Below, piece by piece: positions 38,002 to 46,271 of a stretch of 64,000 bases of DNA. Both the position numbers and the translations under genes were made by a program. The first letter of the stretch is position 1, and each line of letters starts with the position of its first letter. Below the pieces are notes generated by a model that saw nothing but the letters and a program-made list of their open reading frames with translations, made no database searches and was not told the DNA's origin. This DNA is from Nonomuraea candida (GTDB taxonomy: Bacteria; Actinomycetota; Actinomycetes; Streptosporangiales; Streptosporangiaceae). The stretch covers positions 124,001 to 188,000 of the forward strand of contig NZ_JOAG01000036.1 of assembly GCF_000725485.1 (NCBI RefSeq). The letters run 5' to 3'.

Positions 38002-38150
38002 CCCCCTCGAACGGGCCCCCGCCCGTGACCTCCTCGAAGGCGCACCCGCCCGTGACCCCCTGGAAGCGCACGCGCCCGTGACCCCTCGAACGGGCCCCGC
38101 CCGTGACCCCTCGAACGGGCACGCGCCCGTGACCTCCTCCACCCCCTCGA
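37994..38150. repeat. 26-bp intergenic tandem repeat
   Basis: GCCCGTGACC recurs at 37994, 38021, 38048, 38074, 38099 and 38125, i.e. every 25-27 bp, followed by a more variable part such as CCCTCGAACGGGC that can fold back on the GCCCGT. The array begins in the last codons of the NlpC/P60-like gene and ends 15 bp before the inositol-phosphate synthase start. Confidence 0.85.
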
Positions 38151-38164
38151 AGACCGGGAACAGC

Positions 38165-39145
38165 ATGGACACCGCGGACACCGTCAACATCGCCCTCGTC
38201 GGGGTGGGCAACTGCGCCTCCTCCCTGGTCCAGGGCGTCGAGCACTACCGCGACGGCGACGCCCCGGGCCTGTCCAACCCCGTCTGCGCCGGCTACCCGA
38301 TCTCCCGGGTGCGCTTCACCGCCGCCTTCGACGTCGCCCGCGCCAAGCTCGGCCGCGACCTGTCCGAGGCGATCTGGACCGCGCCCAACAACTCCAGGAA
38401 GTTCGCCGACGTGCCCCGCCTCGGCGTCCCCGTCGTCGAAGGCGTCCTGGCCGACGGCGTCGGCCCCGGCTCGGCCGCGCTGGTCGAGCCGCGCGGCGGC
38501 GCGACGCCCGGAGACATCGCCGCCCACCTCAAGGAGACGGGCAGCAACGTCGTGCTCAACTTCCTGCCGACCGGCGCGCAGCGGGCCACCGAGCTGTACG
38601 CCGAGGCGGCCATCGAGGCCGGCTGCGCCTTCGTCAACTGCATGCCGGCCGTGCTCGCCCGCTCGCCCGAATGGCGCGGCCGATTCGCCGCGGCCGGGCT
38701 GCCGCTGGTGGGCGACGACCTGAAGAGCTCCTTCGGCGCGACGCTCGTGCACCGCGCCCTGGTCGAGGCCCTGACCGGCAGCGGCGTCCGGCTCACCGGC
38801 GGGCACCAGCTCCTCGGCGGCGGCAACATGGACTTCGTCAACCTGGAGGACCCGGCCCGCATGAAGGGCAAGAAGGCCACCAAGGCGACGGGCGCGGGCA
38901 CGGCCACCCACGTCGGCGCGCAATACCTGCCGTTCCTGGACGATCGCAAGGTCGCCTACATCCGGCTGGACGGCGAGGGGTTCGGCGGCTCGCCGCTGGA
39001 GCTGGAGCTGCGCATGGTCGTCGAAGACTCTCCCAGCGCCGCCGGCAACGCCCTCGACGCCGCCCGGCATGCCAGGGCCGCCCTGGAGCAGGGCGCCGGC
39101 GGGCTGCTGGAGGAGGTGTCCCGCACGCTGATGAAGGCGGTCTGA
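38165..39145 (+). CDS. inositol-3-phosphate synthase family protein
   Basis: The 326-residue protein contains VNIALVGVGNCASSLVQGVEHY (NAD-binding loop), NVVLNFLPTGAQRATELYAEAAIEAGCAFVNCMPA (in pieces), GDDLKSSFGATLVHRALVEAL, GGGNMDFVNLED and VAYIRLDGEGFGGSPLELEL. These match actinobacterial myo-inositol-1-phosphate synthase, which makes inositol phosphate for mycothiol and phosphatidylinositol. The start at 38165 fits the family; in-frame GTG codons within the repeat could extend it by up to 29 residues. It may be a paralogue of the main enzyme. Confidence 0.85.
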   Translation: MDTADTVNIALVGVGNCASSLVQGVEHYRDGDAPGLSNPVCAGYPISRVRFTAAFDVARAKLGRDLSEAIWTAPNNSRKFADVPRLGVPVVEGVLADGVGPGSAALVEPRGGATPGDIAAHLKETGSNVVLNFLPTGAQRATELYAEAAIEAGCAFVNCMPAVLARSPEWRGRFAAAGLPLVGDDLKSSFGATLVHRALVEALTGSGVRLTGGHQLLGGGNMDFVNLEDPARMKGKKATKATGAGTATHVGAQYLPFLDDRKVAYIRLDGEGFGGSPLELELRMVVEDSPSAAGNALDAARHARAALEQGAGGLLEEVSRTLMKAV

Positions 39146-39290
39146 CGGGCCGGCGGCCCGGACGGCGGCGGCTCGCCGGTCCGGGAGGAGGCCGGTCCGA
39201 GGGCACGCGGGCCGCTACCGGCTGCACGACCTCATCGCCCTCTCCGTCCCATGCCTATCCGGTACGCCCGGCTTGCGGCATGCTGGGCGG

Positions 39291-40598
39291 ATGCGGAGTC
39301 CGGTGAACGCGCTGACCGCCCGATGGGCCGCAACCTGCGCCGGGGAGTCGTTCGTCATCTCGGGGGTGGGCGTGTGGCCGCTGCTGGCCCTGCTCGCCTC
39401 GGCCGCCGACGGGCCGGGGCGGGCGGAGCTGGAGGAGGCGGTCGGGATCGACGCCGCCCGGGCCGCCCCGGCGGCGGCGGAGGTGCTGCGGAGCCTGAAC
39501 GGGCCGGCCGTCGGGGCGGCGCTCGGGCTCTGGTTCGCCCGCTCCCTGCCGCTCAACCCCTCCTGGCTCGCCGGCCTGCCCGGCGGCTCGCCCGAGGCTT
39601 CACCCGGCGGTCCCCACGGCGGTTCGCCCGGTGCCTCGTCCCCCGGCCCGTCCGACGCTCCGCCCGGCGGCCCGCCCGGCGGCCCGTCCGGCGGCCCGTC
39701 CGGCGGCCCGTCCGGCGGCCCGTCCGGCGGGCTGCCCGGCGGGCTGGCCGGCCGGCTGGACGGCGATCCCGCCGTGGACGGCCCGCGGCTCGACGCCTGG
39801 GCCTCAGAGCGGACCGGCGGCCTCATCCCCGCGATGCCGATCACGGTGACCGAGGACACGCTGCTGGTGCTGGCGGGCGCGCTCACCGTCAGGACGCGGT
39901 GGCTGCGGCCGTTCGAGGACGGGTACGGCACGTTCGAGAGCGGCCCGTGGGCCGGGCGCGACCTGGCCGTGCTGCGCCGCAGCACCACGGCCGTCGACCG
40001 GCTCCGCGTCGTCGCCACCCCGTCCGGGCCCTTGACGACGCTGCGCGTCCTGGGCTCGGGAGGCATCGACGTACACCTCGCACTCGGCGCGACCGCCTCG
40101 CCCGCCGAGGTGCTCACCGGGGCCATCGCGGCGCTGCGCGGCGGCGTCGCGGCGCTCCCCCTGGAGGAGGGGCCGGGGGTGAGCGTCGGCCACGTCCAGG
40201 CCGCCGAGCCCGACGAGCGGCTGGAGGTCACGCTGCCCCGCTTCACCGTGCGGGCCACCCAGGACCTGCTGCGCCTGCCCGAGGTGTTCGGCCTGGCCAC
40301 CGTCACGGACGCGAGCCGCGGCCACTTCCCCGGCATCAGCCCCGCGCCGCTGGCGATCAGCCAGGCCGCCCAGGCCGCCGTCGCCGTCTTCGGCGCCACC
40401 GGGTTCGAGTCCGCCGCCGTCACGGCCGTCGGCGTCGCCGTCGCCGGGGCGATGGAGCGCCTGCCGTACCGGGCCAGGCGGGTGTACGTCCAGTTCGGCC
40501 GCCCGTTCGCCTTCCTCGCGGTGGAGCGCCACACCGGGCTGATCCTGACCGCAGGCTGGGTCGCGGACCCGGATACGGCGGAGTCGGTGGCAGGCTAG
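39291..40598 (+). CDS. serpin-family protein
   Basis: The 435-residue protein has a serpin N-terminal helix (SPVNALTARWAA) and ISGVGVWPLLALLASAADG. The breach/shutter region reads FGLATVTDASRGHFPGISPAPLAISQAAQAAVAVF, with a hinge FESAAVTAVGVAVAG and a C-terminal strand FGRPFAFLAVERHTGLILTAGWV. Serpins trap serine or cysteine proteases. An insert of about 60 Gly/Pro/Ser-rich residues (near 95-155) is encoded by a minisatellite. No signal peptide is seen, so it may act inside the cell. The start is ATG at 39291; 39273 is possible. Confidence 0.8.
   Translation: MRSPVNALTARWAATCAGESFVISGVGVWPLLALLASAADGPGRAELEEAVGIDAARAAPAAAEVLRSLNGPAVGAALGLWFARSLPLNPSWLAGLPGGSPEASPGGPHGGSPGASSPGPSDAPPGGPPGGPSGGPSGGPSGGPSGGLPGGLAGRLDGDPAVDGPRLDAWASERTGGLIPAMPITVTEDTLLVLAGALTVRTRWLRPFEDGYGTFESGPWAGRDLAVLRRSTTAVDRLRVVATPSGPLTTLRVLGSGGIDVHLALGATASPAEVLTGAIAALRGGVAALPLEEGPGVSVGHVQAAEPDERLEVTLPRFTVRATQDLLRLPEVFGLATVTDASRGHFPGISPAPLAISQAAQAAVAVFGATGFESAAVTAVGVAVAGAMERLPYRARRVYVQFGRPFAFLAVERHTGLILTAGWVADPDTAESVAG
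39666..39737. repeat. 12-bp tandem repeat inside the serpin gene
   Basis: GGCGGCCCGTCC occurs four times without mismatch from 39678 to 39725, flanked by near copies such as GGCGGCCCGCCC at 39666. It encodes the Gly-Gly-Pro-Ser units of the serpin insert. Confidence 0.9.
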
Positions 40599-40602
40599 GG
40601 GC

Positions 40603-41400
40603 ATGCGCCTGGCTACCTGGAACGTGAACTCCGTCAAGGCACGGCTGCCCCGCCTGCTCGCCTGGCTGGCCGACACCGCGCCCGACGTCGTGTGCCTTCA
40701 GGAGACCAAATGCCCGGCCGAGGCGTTCCCGGCGGCGGAGGTGGCCGAGCTGGGCTACCTGACCGCGGCCCACGGCGACGGCCGCTGGAACGGCGTCGCG
40801 CTGCTGTCGAAGGTCGGGCTGACGGACGTGACCCCGAGCTTCCCCGGCGAGCCCGGCTTCGGCGAGCTCGACGGCGTCGGCGCGGCCCGCCCCGAGGCCC
40901 GCGCCATCGGCGCCACCTGCGGCGGGATGCGGGTGTGGTCCCTGTACGCGCCCAACGGCCGCGCGCTCGACTCGCCCCACTACGCCTACAAGCTCGACTG
41001 GTTCGCCGCGCTCAGGGAGGCCCTCGCCCCCGAGGTGGCCGCCGGGCCGGTGGTGGCCTGCGGCGACTACAACGTGGCCCCGACCGACGCCGACGTGTGG
41101 GACGCGTCCCTGTTCGCCGGCTCCACCCACGTCACGCCGGCCGAGCGGCAGGCGCTGGCCGACCTGCGGGCGCTCGGGCTCCATGACGTGGTGCCGACGC
41201 CGATGAAGGGGCCGCATCCGTTCACGTACTGGGACTACCGGGCCGGGATGTTCCACCAGAACAAGGGCATGCGCATCGACCTGGTCTACGCGAGCACGGA
41301 CGTGGCGGAGCGGGTGCGGTCGGCGTACGTGGACCGCGAGGCCCGCAAGGGGAAGGGCCCGTCCGACCACGCTCCGATCGTGGTGGACCTGGAGCCATAA
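40603..41400 (+). CDS. exodeoxyribonuclease III (AP endonuclease)
   Basis: The 265-residue protein has the exonuclease-endonuclease-phosphatase motifs in order: ATWNVNSVKARL, CLQETKC, SLYAPNGR, CGDYNVAPTDADVWD, GMRIDLVYAS and PSDHAPIVVDL. These residues hold Mg and cut the backbone at abasic sites and 3' ends in base-excision repair. It starts five bases after the serpin stop. Its overall layout is that of the XthA family. Confidence 0.93.
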   Translation: MRLATWNVNSVKARLPRLLAWLADTAPDVVCLQETKCPAEAFPAAEVAELGYLTAAHGDGRWNGVALLSKVGLTDVTPSFPGEPGFGELDGVGAARPEARAIGATCGGMRVWSLYAPNGRALDSPHYAYKLDWFAALREALAPEVAAGPVVACGDYNVAPTDADVWDASLFAGSTHVTPAERQALADLRALGLHDVVPTPMKGPHPFTYWDYRAGMFHQNKGMRIDLVYASTDVAERVRSAYVDREARKGKGPSDHAPIVVDLEP

Positions 41401-41490
41401 ATAGAGGCACAAATCGCTTTCGCCCTAGTATTCTGTGTTTTCAGATGTTTCGGGGGCGTTAAGGAGCAACAAGGACCACGAGGGGTCTCC

Positions 41491-41724
41491 GTGGAACCTG
41501 CAGACGGTCGCGTCATCCTGTTCATCATGATCGGGCTCGCCGTGTTCGCCCTCGGCCGCCGCTTCCAGAACATGATCACCATGCGCCAGGTGTGGAAGCA
41601 GAGTGCCAGGCAGGTCATGGCCAGGAAAGAAGTCGCTCACAACGCCGCGAAGTCGATGATCGGGATCACGCTGCTCGCGATCTTCGTCATCTGGCTCGCT
41701 CTCAACCTCAACCGCATCATGTAG
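41491..41724 (+). CDS. small two-helix membrane protein
   Basis: The 77-residue protein has a hydrophobic segment RVILFIMIGLAVFALGRRF near the N-terminus, a charged middle (MRQVWKQSARQVMARKEVAHNAAK) and a second helix (MIGITLLAIFVIWLALNLNR). It starts with GTG at 41491, 30 bases after AAGGAG, so the start is not certain. I do not recognise the family. It is followed by two strong terminator hairpins. Confidence 0.65.
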   Translation: MEPADGRVILFIMIGLAVFALGRRFQNMITMRQVWKQSARQVMARKEVAHNAAKSMIGITLLAIFVIWLALNLNRIM

Positions 41725-41731
41725 GACGTAC

Positions 41732-41768
41732 CCCGCCCCGCCTCACCGTGCCGGCGGAACGGGGCGGG
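41732..41768. terminator. terminator hairpin
   Basis: CCCGCCCCG (41732-41740) and CGGGGCGGG (41760-41768) form a perfect 9-bp stem 8 bases after the small membrane protein stop. Confidence 0.65.
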
Positions 41769-41787
41769 ACACGACGAGAACACCTCG

Positions 41788-41822
41788 CGCCGCGCGCCAC
41801 CTCCACCAGGGGGCGCGCGGCG
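41788..41822. terminator. terminator hairpin for convergent cobD
   Basis: CGCCGCGCGCC (41788-41798) and GGCGCGCGGCG (41812-41822) form a perfect 11-bp stem 19 bases beyond the cobD stop on the minus strand. Confidence 0.65.
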
Positions 41823-41840
41823 CCGTCCGTTCCAGGGGGT

Positions 41841-42785
41841 TCACCGTGCGGCGGTGGCGCGGCGGAGGGCCCAGGCCGTGAGGACGGCCACCCCCGCGGC
41901 CGCCAGCCCGACCGCCCGCGTCAGCCGCACGGCCCGCCGGATGTCCGCCACCTCCGGCCCCGGCCCGTCACCCATCGTCGGGCGCTCCTCGACCCTGCCC
42001 TCGTAGACGTTCTTGCCGCCGAGGGTGACACCGAGCGCGCCGGCGAACGCCGCCTCGCACCGCCCGGCGTTCGGGCTGGGATGCCGGTGCCCGTCGCGCC
42101 GCAGCACGGCCCGCGCCTGCCCCGGATCCGGCCCGGTCAGCACTGTGAGCACGCCCGCCAGCCGCGCCGGCACGTAGTTCGCCACGTCGTCGAGCCGCGC
42201 CGCCGCCCAGCCGAACCGCTCGTAGCGGGGAGAGCGGTGCCCGATCATGGCATCCAGCGTGTTGATCGCCCGATACGCCAGCATCCCCGGCACCCCCGCC
42301 ACCGCGCCCCAGAACAGCGGGGCGACGACGGCGTCCGACGTGTTCTCGGCCAGCGACTCGACCGTGGCCCGCGCCAGCTCGGAAGCCTCCAGATGGCGCG
42401 GATCGCGGCCGCACAGGTGGGGGAGGCGGGCGCGGGCGCTTTCGAGGTCGTCCTGTTCGAGGGCGCCGGCCATGTGCTCGCCCTCCCTGGCGAGCGTGGT
42501 CCCGCCGAGCACGGCCCAGGTGACCAGGGCCGTCGTGGCCGTACGGAGCACGGGACGAGAGCCGGTCGCCCGCATGGCCAGCACGCCTGCGGCTGTCACG
42601 CCACCGACGCACACGGCGACGTGCAGCACGCCGCGCCGCCGGTCGTCCGCGTACAGGGACTTCTCCAGCCCCGCCGCGGCGCGCCCGAACAACGCGACCG
42701 GGTGGGCGGAACTCTGCGGATCGGCGAGCAGCCGATCGAGGGCCACGCCGAGAGCGAGCCCCAGGGGATCACACCAAATGGGCAT
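41841..42785 (-). CDS. cobD: cobalamin biosynthesis protein CobD/CbiB
   Basis: The 314-residue membrane protein has the hallmark PHLCGRDPRHLEASELARATVESLAENTSDAVVAPLFW (in pieces) and YRAINTLDAMIGHRSPRYERFGWAAARLDDVANYVPARL. CobD/CbiB attaches aminopropanol phosphate to cobyrate to form cobinamide. No other cobalamin genes are in the window. The ATG at 42785 overlaps the stop of the upstream phosphotransferase gene; an ATG at 42794 would add three residues. There are several membrane helices, the last at the C-terminus. Confidence 0.9.
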   Translation of the reverse strand: MPIWCDPLGLALGVALDRLLADPQSSAHPVALFGRAAAGLEKSLYADDRRRGVLHVAVCVGGVTAAGVLAMRATGSRPVLRTATTALVTWAVLGGTTLAREGEHMAGALEQDDLESARARLPHLCGRDPRHLEASELARATVESLAENTSDAVVAPLFWGAVAGVPGMLAYRAINTLDAMIGHRSPRYERFGWAAARLDDVANYVPARLAGVLTVLTGPDPGQARAVLRRDGHRHPSPNAGRCEAAFAGALGVTLGGKNVYEGRVEERPTMGDGPGPEVADIRRAVRLTRAVGLAAAGVAVLTAWALRRATAAR

Positions 42786-43743
42786 GAAGCTCATCTTCGT
42801 GCACATCCAGCCATGCACTCGCACGGCGGATGCGCTCACCGGCCCCGCCCGCCCACATCTTCGCCCAGTTGCCACCGGCCGCGGCACGGGTGCGCATGAC
42901 GTCGTACGAACGATGGAACCGCAGCCTGGCCACTTCCAGCAGCCGGCGCCGGTCCCGCGGCGGCAGCCCGTAGGCGTCGCAGAACAGCCGCAGCCGAGCC
43001 CCCACGTCCACGGTGCGGAGCAGCGGGGCACGATCGACGGGATCGGCGATGGGCGCCCAGTGGCGGAGCGTGGTGACGACGTCGAAGAGCCGCGTGGTGG
43101 GCCGCGCGAGATCAAAGTCGATCATCGCGTACGGAACCGCTCCGGCGCCCGCACCGGCCCTCAGGCCGCCACCGACACGCCCGGCACCGGCCTCCTCGGC
43201 CACAAGCGTCCCACCCCCGCCCGAAGCCACCCCTCCCGCACCACCACTATGGCCGGCCCCGGCACGATGAGTCGGCCCGCTGCCATAGCCAACCTCGGAG
43301 GCGACCCGACGATGCAGAAGCTCGCTGTCCTCAACCCGAAATATCACGTTCTCCGGCGTTAAATCACAATGCCCGATGATCTCCGGCGCCCTGTCATCAT
43401 TCGATCCCCCTTCCCACCCCTCCTGAGTGAGCGGGAACCCGGCCGTCGCGTCGTGAAACCGCCGCAACAACCCGGCGAGCGCCGCCAACGCCTCATCGGT
43501 CACGCTCTCGAGCCGAAGCCCGGTCGTACCCGGCAGAAAGGTGAGGATCTCGCGACCGAGCCCGTCCATCCCCACGACCCGGGGCGCGCCGTCGAACCCG
43601 GCGGCTTCCAGGTGTCTGAGCAGGGCGTGCACGGCGGGCGTCGACCTGCTGGCCGGTCTGCGCACGGTGTCCCCGACACGCACCACCCCGTCTGTCACGT
43701 CCCCGCCCTGCAGGGGAATCTCATGCAGGAGCGTCGCGACCAT
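42769..43743 (-). CDS. aminoglycoside-phosphotransferase-fold kinase
   Basis: The 324-residue protein has the catalytic loop GHCDLTPENVIF (His-x-Asp ... Asn) and the metal loop AMIDFDLARP. These define the APH/choline kinase fold, used for antibiotics or metabolites. Between the two loops, about residues 147-203, lies a Gly/Ala-rich insert (GAGHSGGAGGVASGGGG), which is not normal for the family and may have arisen by repeat expansion. The start at 43743 (MVATLLHEIPL) was preferred to the in-frame start ten codons upstream. It overlaps cobD by 17 bp; the substrate is unknown. Confidence 0.8.
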   Translation of the reverse strand: MVATLLHEIPLQGGDVTDGVVRVGDTVRRPASRSTPAVHALLRHLEAAGFDGAPRVVGMDGLGREILTFLPGTTGLRLESVTDEALAALAGLLRRFHDATAGFPLTQEGWEGGSNDDRAPEIIGHCDLTPENVIFRVEDSELLHRRVASEVGYGSGPTHRAGAGHSGGAGGVASGGGGTLVAEEAGAGRVGGGLRAGAGAGAVPYAMIDFDLARPTTRLFDVVTTLRHWAPIADPVDRAPLLRTVDVGARLRLFCDAYGLPPRDRRRLLEVARLRFHRSYDVMRTRAAAGGNWAKMWAGGAGERIRRASAWLDVHEDELHAHLV

Positions 43744-43833
43744 GCCCAGACAGCTTAGACCCAATTGCCCCACCCCCGCCTGGCCTTTTCCAACTACGGC
43801 CGGAGAGCGCGCGGCCCGCTAGCTTGGGGTCTC

Positions 43834-44568
43834 ATGCCGATCCTGCTGTCGCTGGCGGCGTTCCTCATGACGCTCCTGGGCGGGCTCGTGGCCGACCGGA
43901 TCGGCACGCGCCGCCACCTCGTGCTGGGCTTCGCGGCCGGCGTCATGCTCGGGGTGGTCGCCTTCGACCTCCTCCCCGAGGCCCTCGCCGTCGAGGCGCC
44001 GCGCGTGCACGGCGTACCCCTGCCCATGCTCACGCTCGCCCTGGCCTTCCTCGCCATGCACATCCTGGAGCGCTCGACGGGCATGCACGACGCCCACGAG
44101 GGCGACTACGCCACCCACCGCCACACCCACGCCGGCGTCGGCCTCACGGCCGGCTCGGCCCTGGTCGTCCACAGCTTCCTGGACGGGGCCGCGATCGGCG
44201 CCGCGTACCAGACGAACGCCTCCCTGGCCGTGGCGGTGGCGCTCGGGGTGATCGCCCACGACTTCACGGACGGCTTCAACACGTACACACTCACGAGCCT
44301 GTACGGCAACGCCCGCCACCGAGCCCTCACCCTCCTCGCCCTGGACGCCCTGGCCCCGATCGCCGGCGCCACCCTCACCACCCTCCTCACGATCCCCGAC
44401 ACAGCCCTCGCCGCCTACCTGGGCCTTTTCGCCGGCTTCCTCCTCTACCTGGCCACCTCCGACATCCTCCCGGAGGCCCACACGCCAAGACACGCCACCG
44501 GCTGGACGCTGACGGCTACCGTGATGGGGACGGCTCTCATGTGGGGTGTGATCGGCCTGACAGACTGA
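43834..44568 (+). CDS. ZIP-family metal transporter
   Basis: The 244-residue protein has eight hydrophobic segments, with a His-rich loop (HEGDYATHRHTHAG) between helices 3 and 4 and the metal-site helices VVHSFLDGAAIGAAY and VIAHDFTDGFNTYTL. These are ZIP signatures for import of zinc or a similar divalent ion. It starts with ATG at 43834. It ends 54 bp before the tRNA gene, and a short inverted repeat (TTGTGC / GCACAA, 44581-44612) separates them. Confidence 0.88.
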   Translation: MPILLSLAAFLMTLLGGLVADRIGTRRHLVLGFAAGVMLGVVAFDLLPEALAVEAPRVHGVPLPMLTLALAFLAMHILERSTGMHDAHEGDYATHRHTHAGVGLTAGSALVVHSFLDGAAIGAAYQTNASLAVAVALGVIAHDFTDGFNTYTLTSLYGNARHRALTLLALDALAPIAGATLTTLLTIPDTALAAYLGLFAGFLLYLATSDILPEAHTPRHATGWTLTATVMGTALMWGVIGLTD

Positions 44569-44622
44569 CACGGGGAAAACTTGTGCGTGACATGTCGCCG
44601 GATCATGCACAATAAGGCGGGA

Positions 44623-44696
44623 GCGCCCTTAGCTCAGCTGGATAGAGCACCGGACTTCTAATCCGACGGTCGCAGGTTCGAATCCTGCAGGGCGCG
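44623..44696 (+). tRNA. tRNA-Arg (anticodon UCU)
   Basis: The sequence folds as a cloverleaf: acceptor GCGCCCT/AGGGCGC, D stem GCTC/GAGC, anticodon stem CCGGA/TCCGA with one mismatch and loop CTTCTAA (anticodon TCT), T stem GCAGG/CCTGC with loop TTCGAAT. The CCA end is not encoded. It reads the AGA codon, rare in such a genome. An integrase remnant follows 200 bp downstream, the usual layout of a tRNA used for element insertion. Confidence 0.93.
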
Positions 44697-44723
44697 CTTT
44701 GATCATGGTCTGACCTGCGGCTA

Positions 44724-44800
44724 TGCGGGATCGGATGCGTTCTAGAATTTTCGTCTAGTGGTTGCGTGCTCCCTGCGTGCTCGCGCGCACCGATCCCGCA
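44724..44800. repeat. inverted and direct repeats between tRNA and integrase remnant
   Basis: TGCGGGATCGG (44724-44734) and CCGATCCCGCA (44790-44800) are perfect inverted repeats. Between them TGCGTGCTC is repeated directly at 44763 and 44774. They resemble arm-type integrase or excisionase binding sites by position. I see no gene in 44697-44902. Confidence 0.5.
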
Positions 44801-44844
44801 CACATCATGATCCATTTGTCATCCTCTCACTCGCCCAAGAGCAG

Positions 44845-44885
44845 CGGCCCCGCCTCGCCGGGAGCAGGCGGCGAATGCGGGGCCG
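44845..44885. terminator. terminator of the integrase remnant
   Basis: CGGCCCCGC (44845-44853) and GCGGGGCCG (44877-44885) form a perfect stem 17 bases after the integrase stop on the minus strand. Confidence 0.55.
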
Positions 44886-44902
44886 GATGCTTAATCCGAC
44901 TG

Positions 44903-45130
44903 TCAGCTCTTCAGCGAGATGAGTTTCCCGGGCGCGGTCCTGTCTTCCTTGCCGAACAGCAGGGCCGCCGTCTTCTCGGCCGCGGCCGAGGCCACCTGCG
45001 GGTAGACGGAGGTGTAGGTGTCGGCGGTGAACGCACTGGAGGTGTGCCCCAGCGTCTCCTGCACGACCTTCATCTCCACTCCGGCCGCCAGCATCAGCGA
45101 GGCCGCCTGTACCGCTTCAAAACTCGAGAA
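44903..45130 (-). pseudogene. C-terminal remnant of a tyrosine integrase
   Basis: The minus-strand frame contains AASLMLAAGVEMKVVQETLGH then SSAFTADTYTSVYPQVASAAAEKTAALLF. This is the C-terminal catalytic part of actinobacterial phage/ICE-type integrases, with the LGH motif and the nucleophilic Tyr in DTYTSVYP. The Arg-box and all N-terminal domains are missing; upstream the frame changes to unrelated residues and then meets the insertion sequence. It reads toward tRNA-Arg, the normal orientation for an integrase next to its attachment site. It can no longer work. Confidence 0.8.
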
Positions 45131-45132
45131 CA

Positions 45133-46271
45133 TGGTCTGAGCTGGTGTTTCTTCGGGTTGGTCAGGCAGCACGGTGGTACTCGTTGATGACTCCGCTGAA
45201 CACCTTTGGCCGCTGAACCCGGCCTTCCAGCGGCACCACGACGTCCTCGTCTTGATCAGGTGGGCGTTGTTGACGGGACTGGTGCGGGCGATCTGCGTTG
45301 TAGTGCTCGGCGTACTCGTCCAGAACCGATCGCAAATGACCTTCGTCGTATATCAGCATCCGGTCGATGCACTCGGCACGGGCGGTTCGGACCCAGCGTT
45401 CGGCGTAGCAGTTGGCTCGAGGCGTCCGTGACGGAGTCGTGATCACCGTGACGCCCAGGCTGGTGAAGATCTCGTCGAAGGCGGCGGTGAACTTGGCGTC
45501 CCGGTCACGGATGAGGAATCGAAACGACCTGGCTCGGTGCCCGAGATCCATGAACAGATTCCTCGCCTGCTGAGCCGTCCAGGCGCCTGTTGGGTGAGCA
45601 GTAACGCTCAGAATGTGCACGCGTCGCGTTTCCACCTCCATCACGAACAACACGTACAGGCGCTTCAAGAAGACCGTGTCGACGTGGAAGAAGTCGCAGG
45701 CGAGCAATCCTTTCGCCTGCAGCCGCAGAAACGTCCGCCAAGAGGTATCGAAGCTTCGTGGCACCGGCCGGTGCCTGCGTGAACGTAGGATCGATACACG
45801 GTCGCTTCACCCACATGCACGCCGAGTCGAACCAGCTCACCATGTACTCGCCGGTACCCCCACCTCGGGTTCTCGCGCGCCAGGCGGAGAACCAGATCCC
45901 GAACCTCTTTGCTTGTTCCGGGACGGCCGGCGCGGTGTGGGTGGGTCCACGAGCGTTTGATCAAACGACGATGCCAGGCCAGGAGGGTGGCGGGGGTTAC
46001 GAGCCGATGTGTTCGTAGCACCGACGGCAGGAAGCGGGCCAACCCCGCCAAGAGCGCCCGTTCGGCCCAGTCCGGCCTCGGCCGAACGACCTGACGCTTC
46101 AACACGGCGACCTCATGCCGGAGCACCATGATCTCGACATCCTTGGAGGCCTGACCACGCCCCAGCCACACCAACCAGCCGAACACCCGAATCAAGGTCA
46201 GATACAGCAGACGAACCGACACGGACCGCGATCTTGCCCTTGGGGCCTCTGGAGGTCAAAGTCGCAGATCA
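45133..46271 (-). mobile_element. insertion sequence with DDE integrase-core transposase (ends tentative)
   Basis: About 1.1 kb surrounds the transposase pseudogene. Candidate ends are TGGTCTGAG at 45133 and, on the other strand, TGATCTGCG ending at 46271, agreeing at 7 of 9 positions. I find no clear target duplication, so the ends are uncertain or the flanks have been rearranged. The element separates the integrase remnant from a second coding remnant and the Tc locus. Confidence 0.55.
45162..46222 (-). pseudogene. transposase with a frameshift
   Basis: The first frame (46222 down to about 45790) holds the N-terminal helix-turn-helix part: [30 protein letters not shown] and [20 protein letters not shown]. 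The second frame holds the DDE core: [43 protein letters not shown] and [19 protein letters not shown], giving the Asp, Asp and Glu. The junction lies at about 45789-45792, where one base appears lost (VYR to [13 protein letters not shown]). The family is the rve-core group close to IS3/IS481. A programmed frameshift is possible but no slippery sequence is obvious. Confidence 0.75.

Noticed and set aside
39190..39290. The serpin frame extended upstream reads GRYRLHDLIAL, like an AfsR/SARP-type motif
   Set aside because: Ten residues are not enough; there is no start codon or further similarity, so it was left as intergenic.
44659..44900. TAATCCGAC in the tRNA anticodon arm repeated at 44892-44900 as a possible attachment core
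   Set aside because: Nine bases with a partial extension is near chance, and the second copy lies by the integrase stop, not at a plausible element end.
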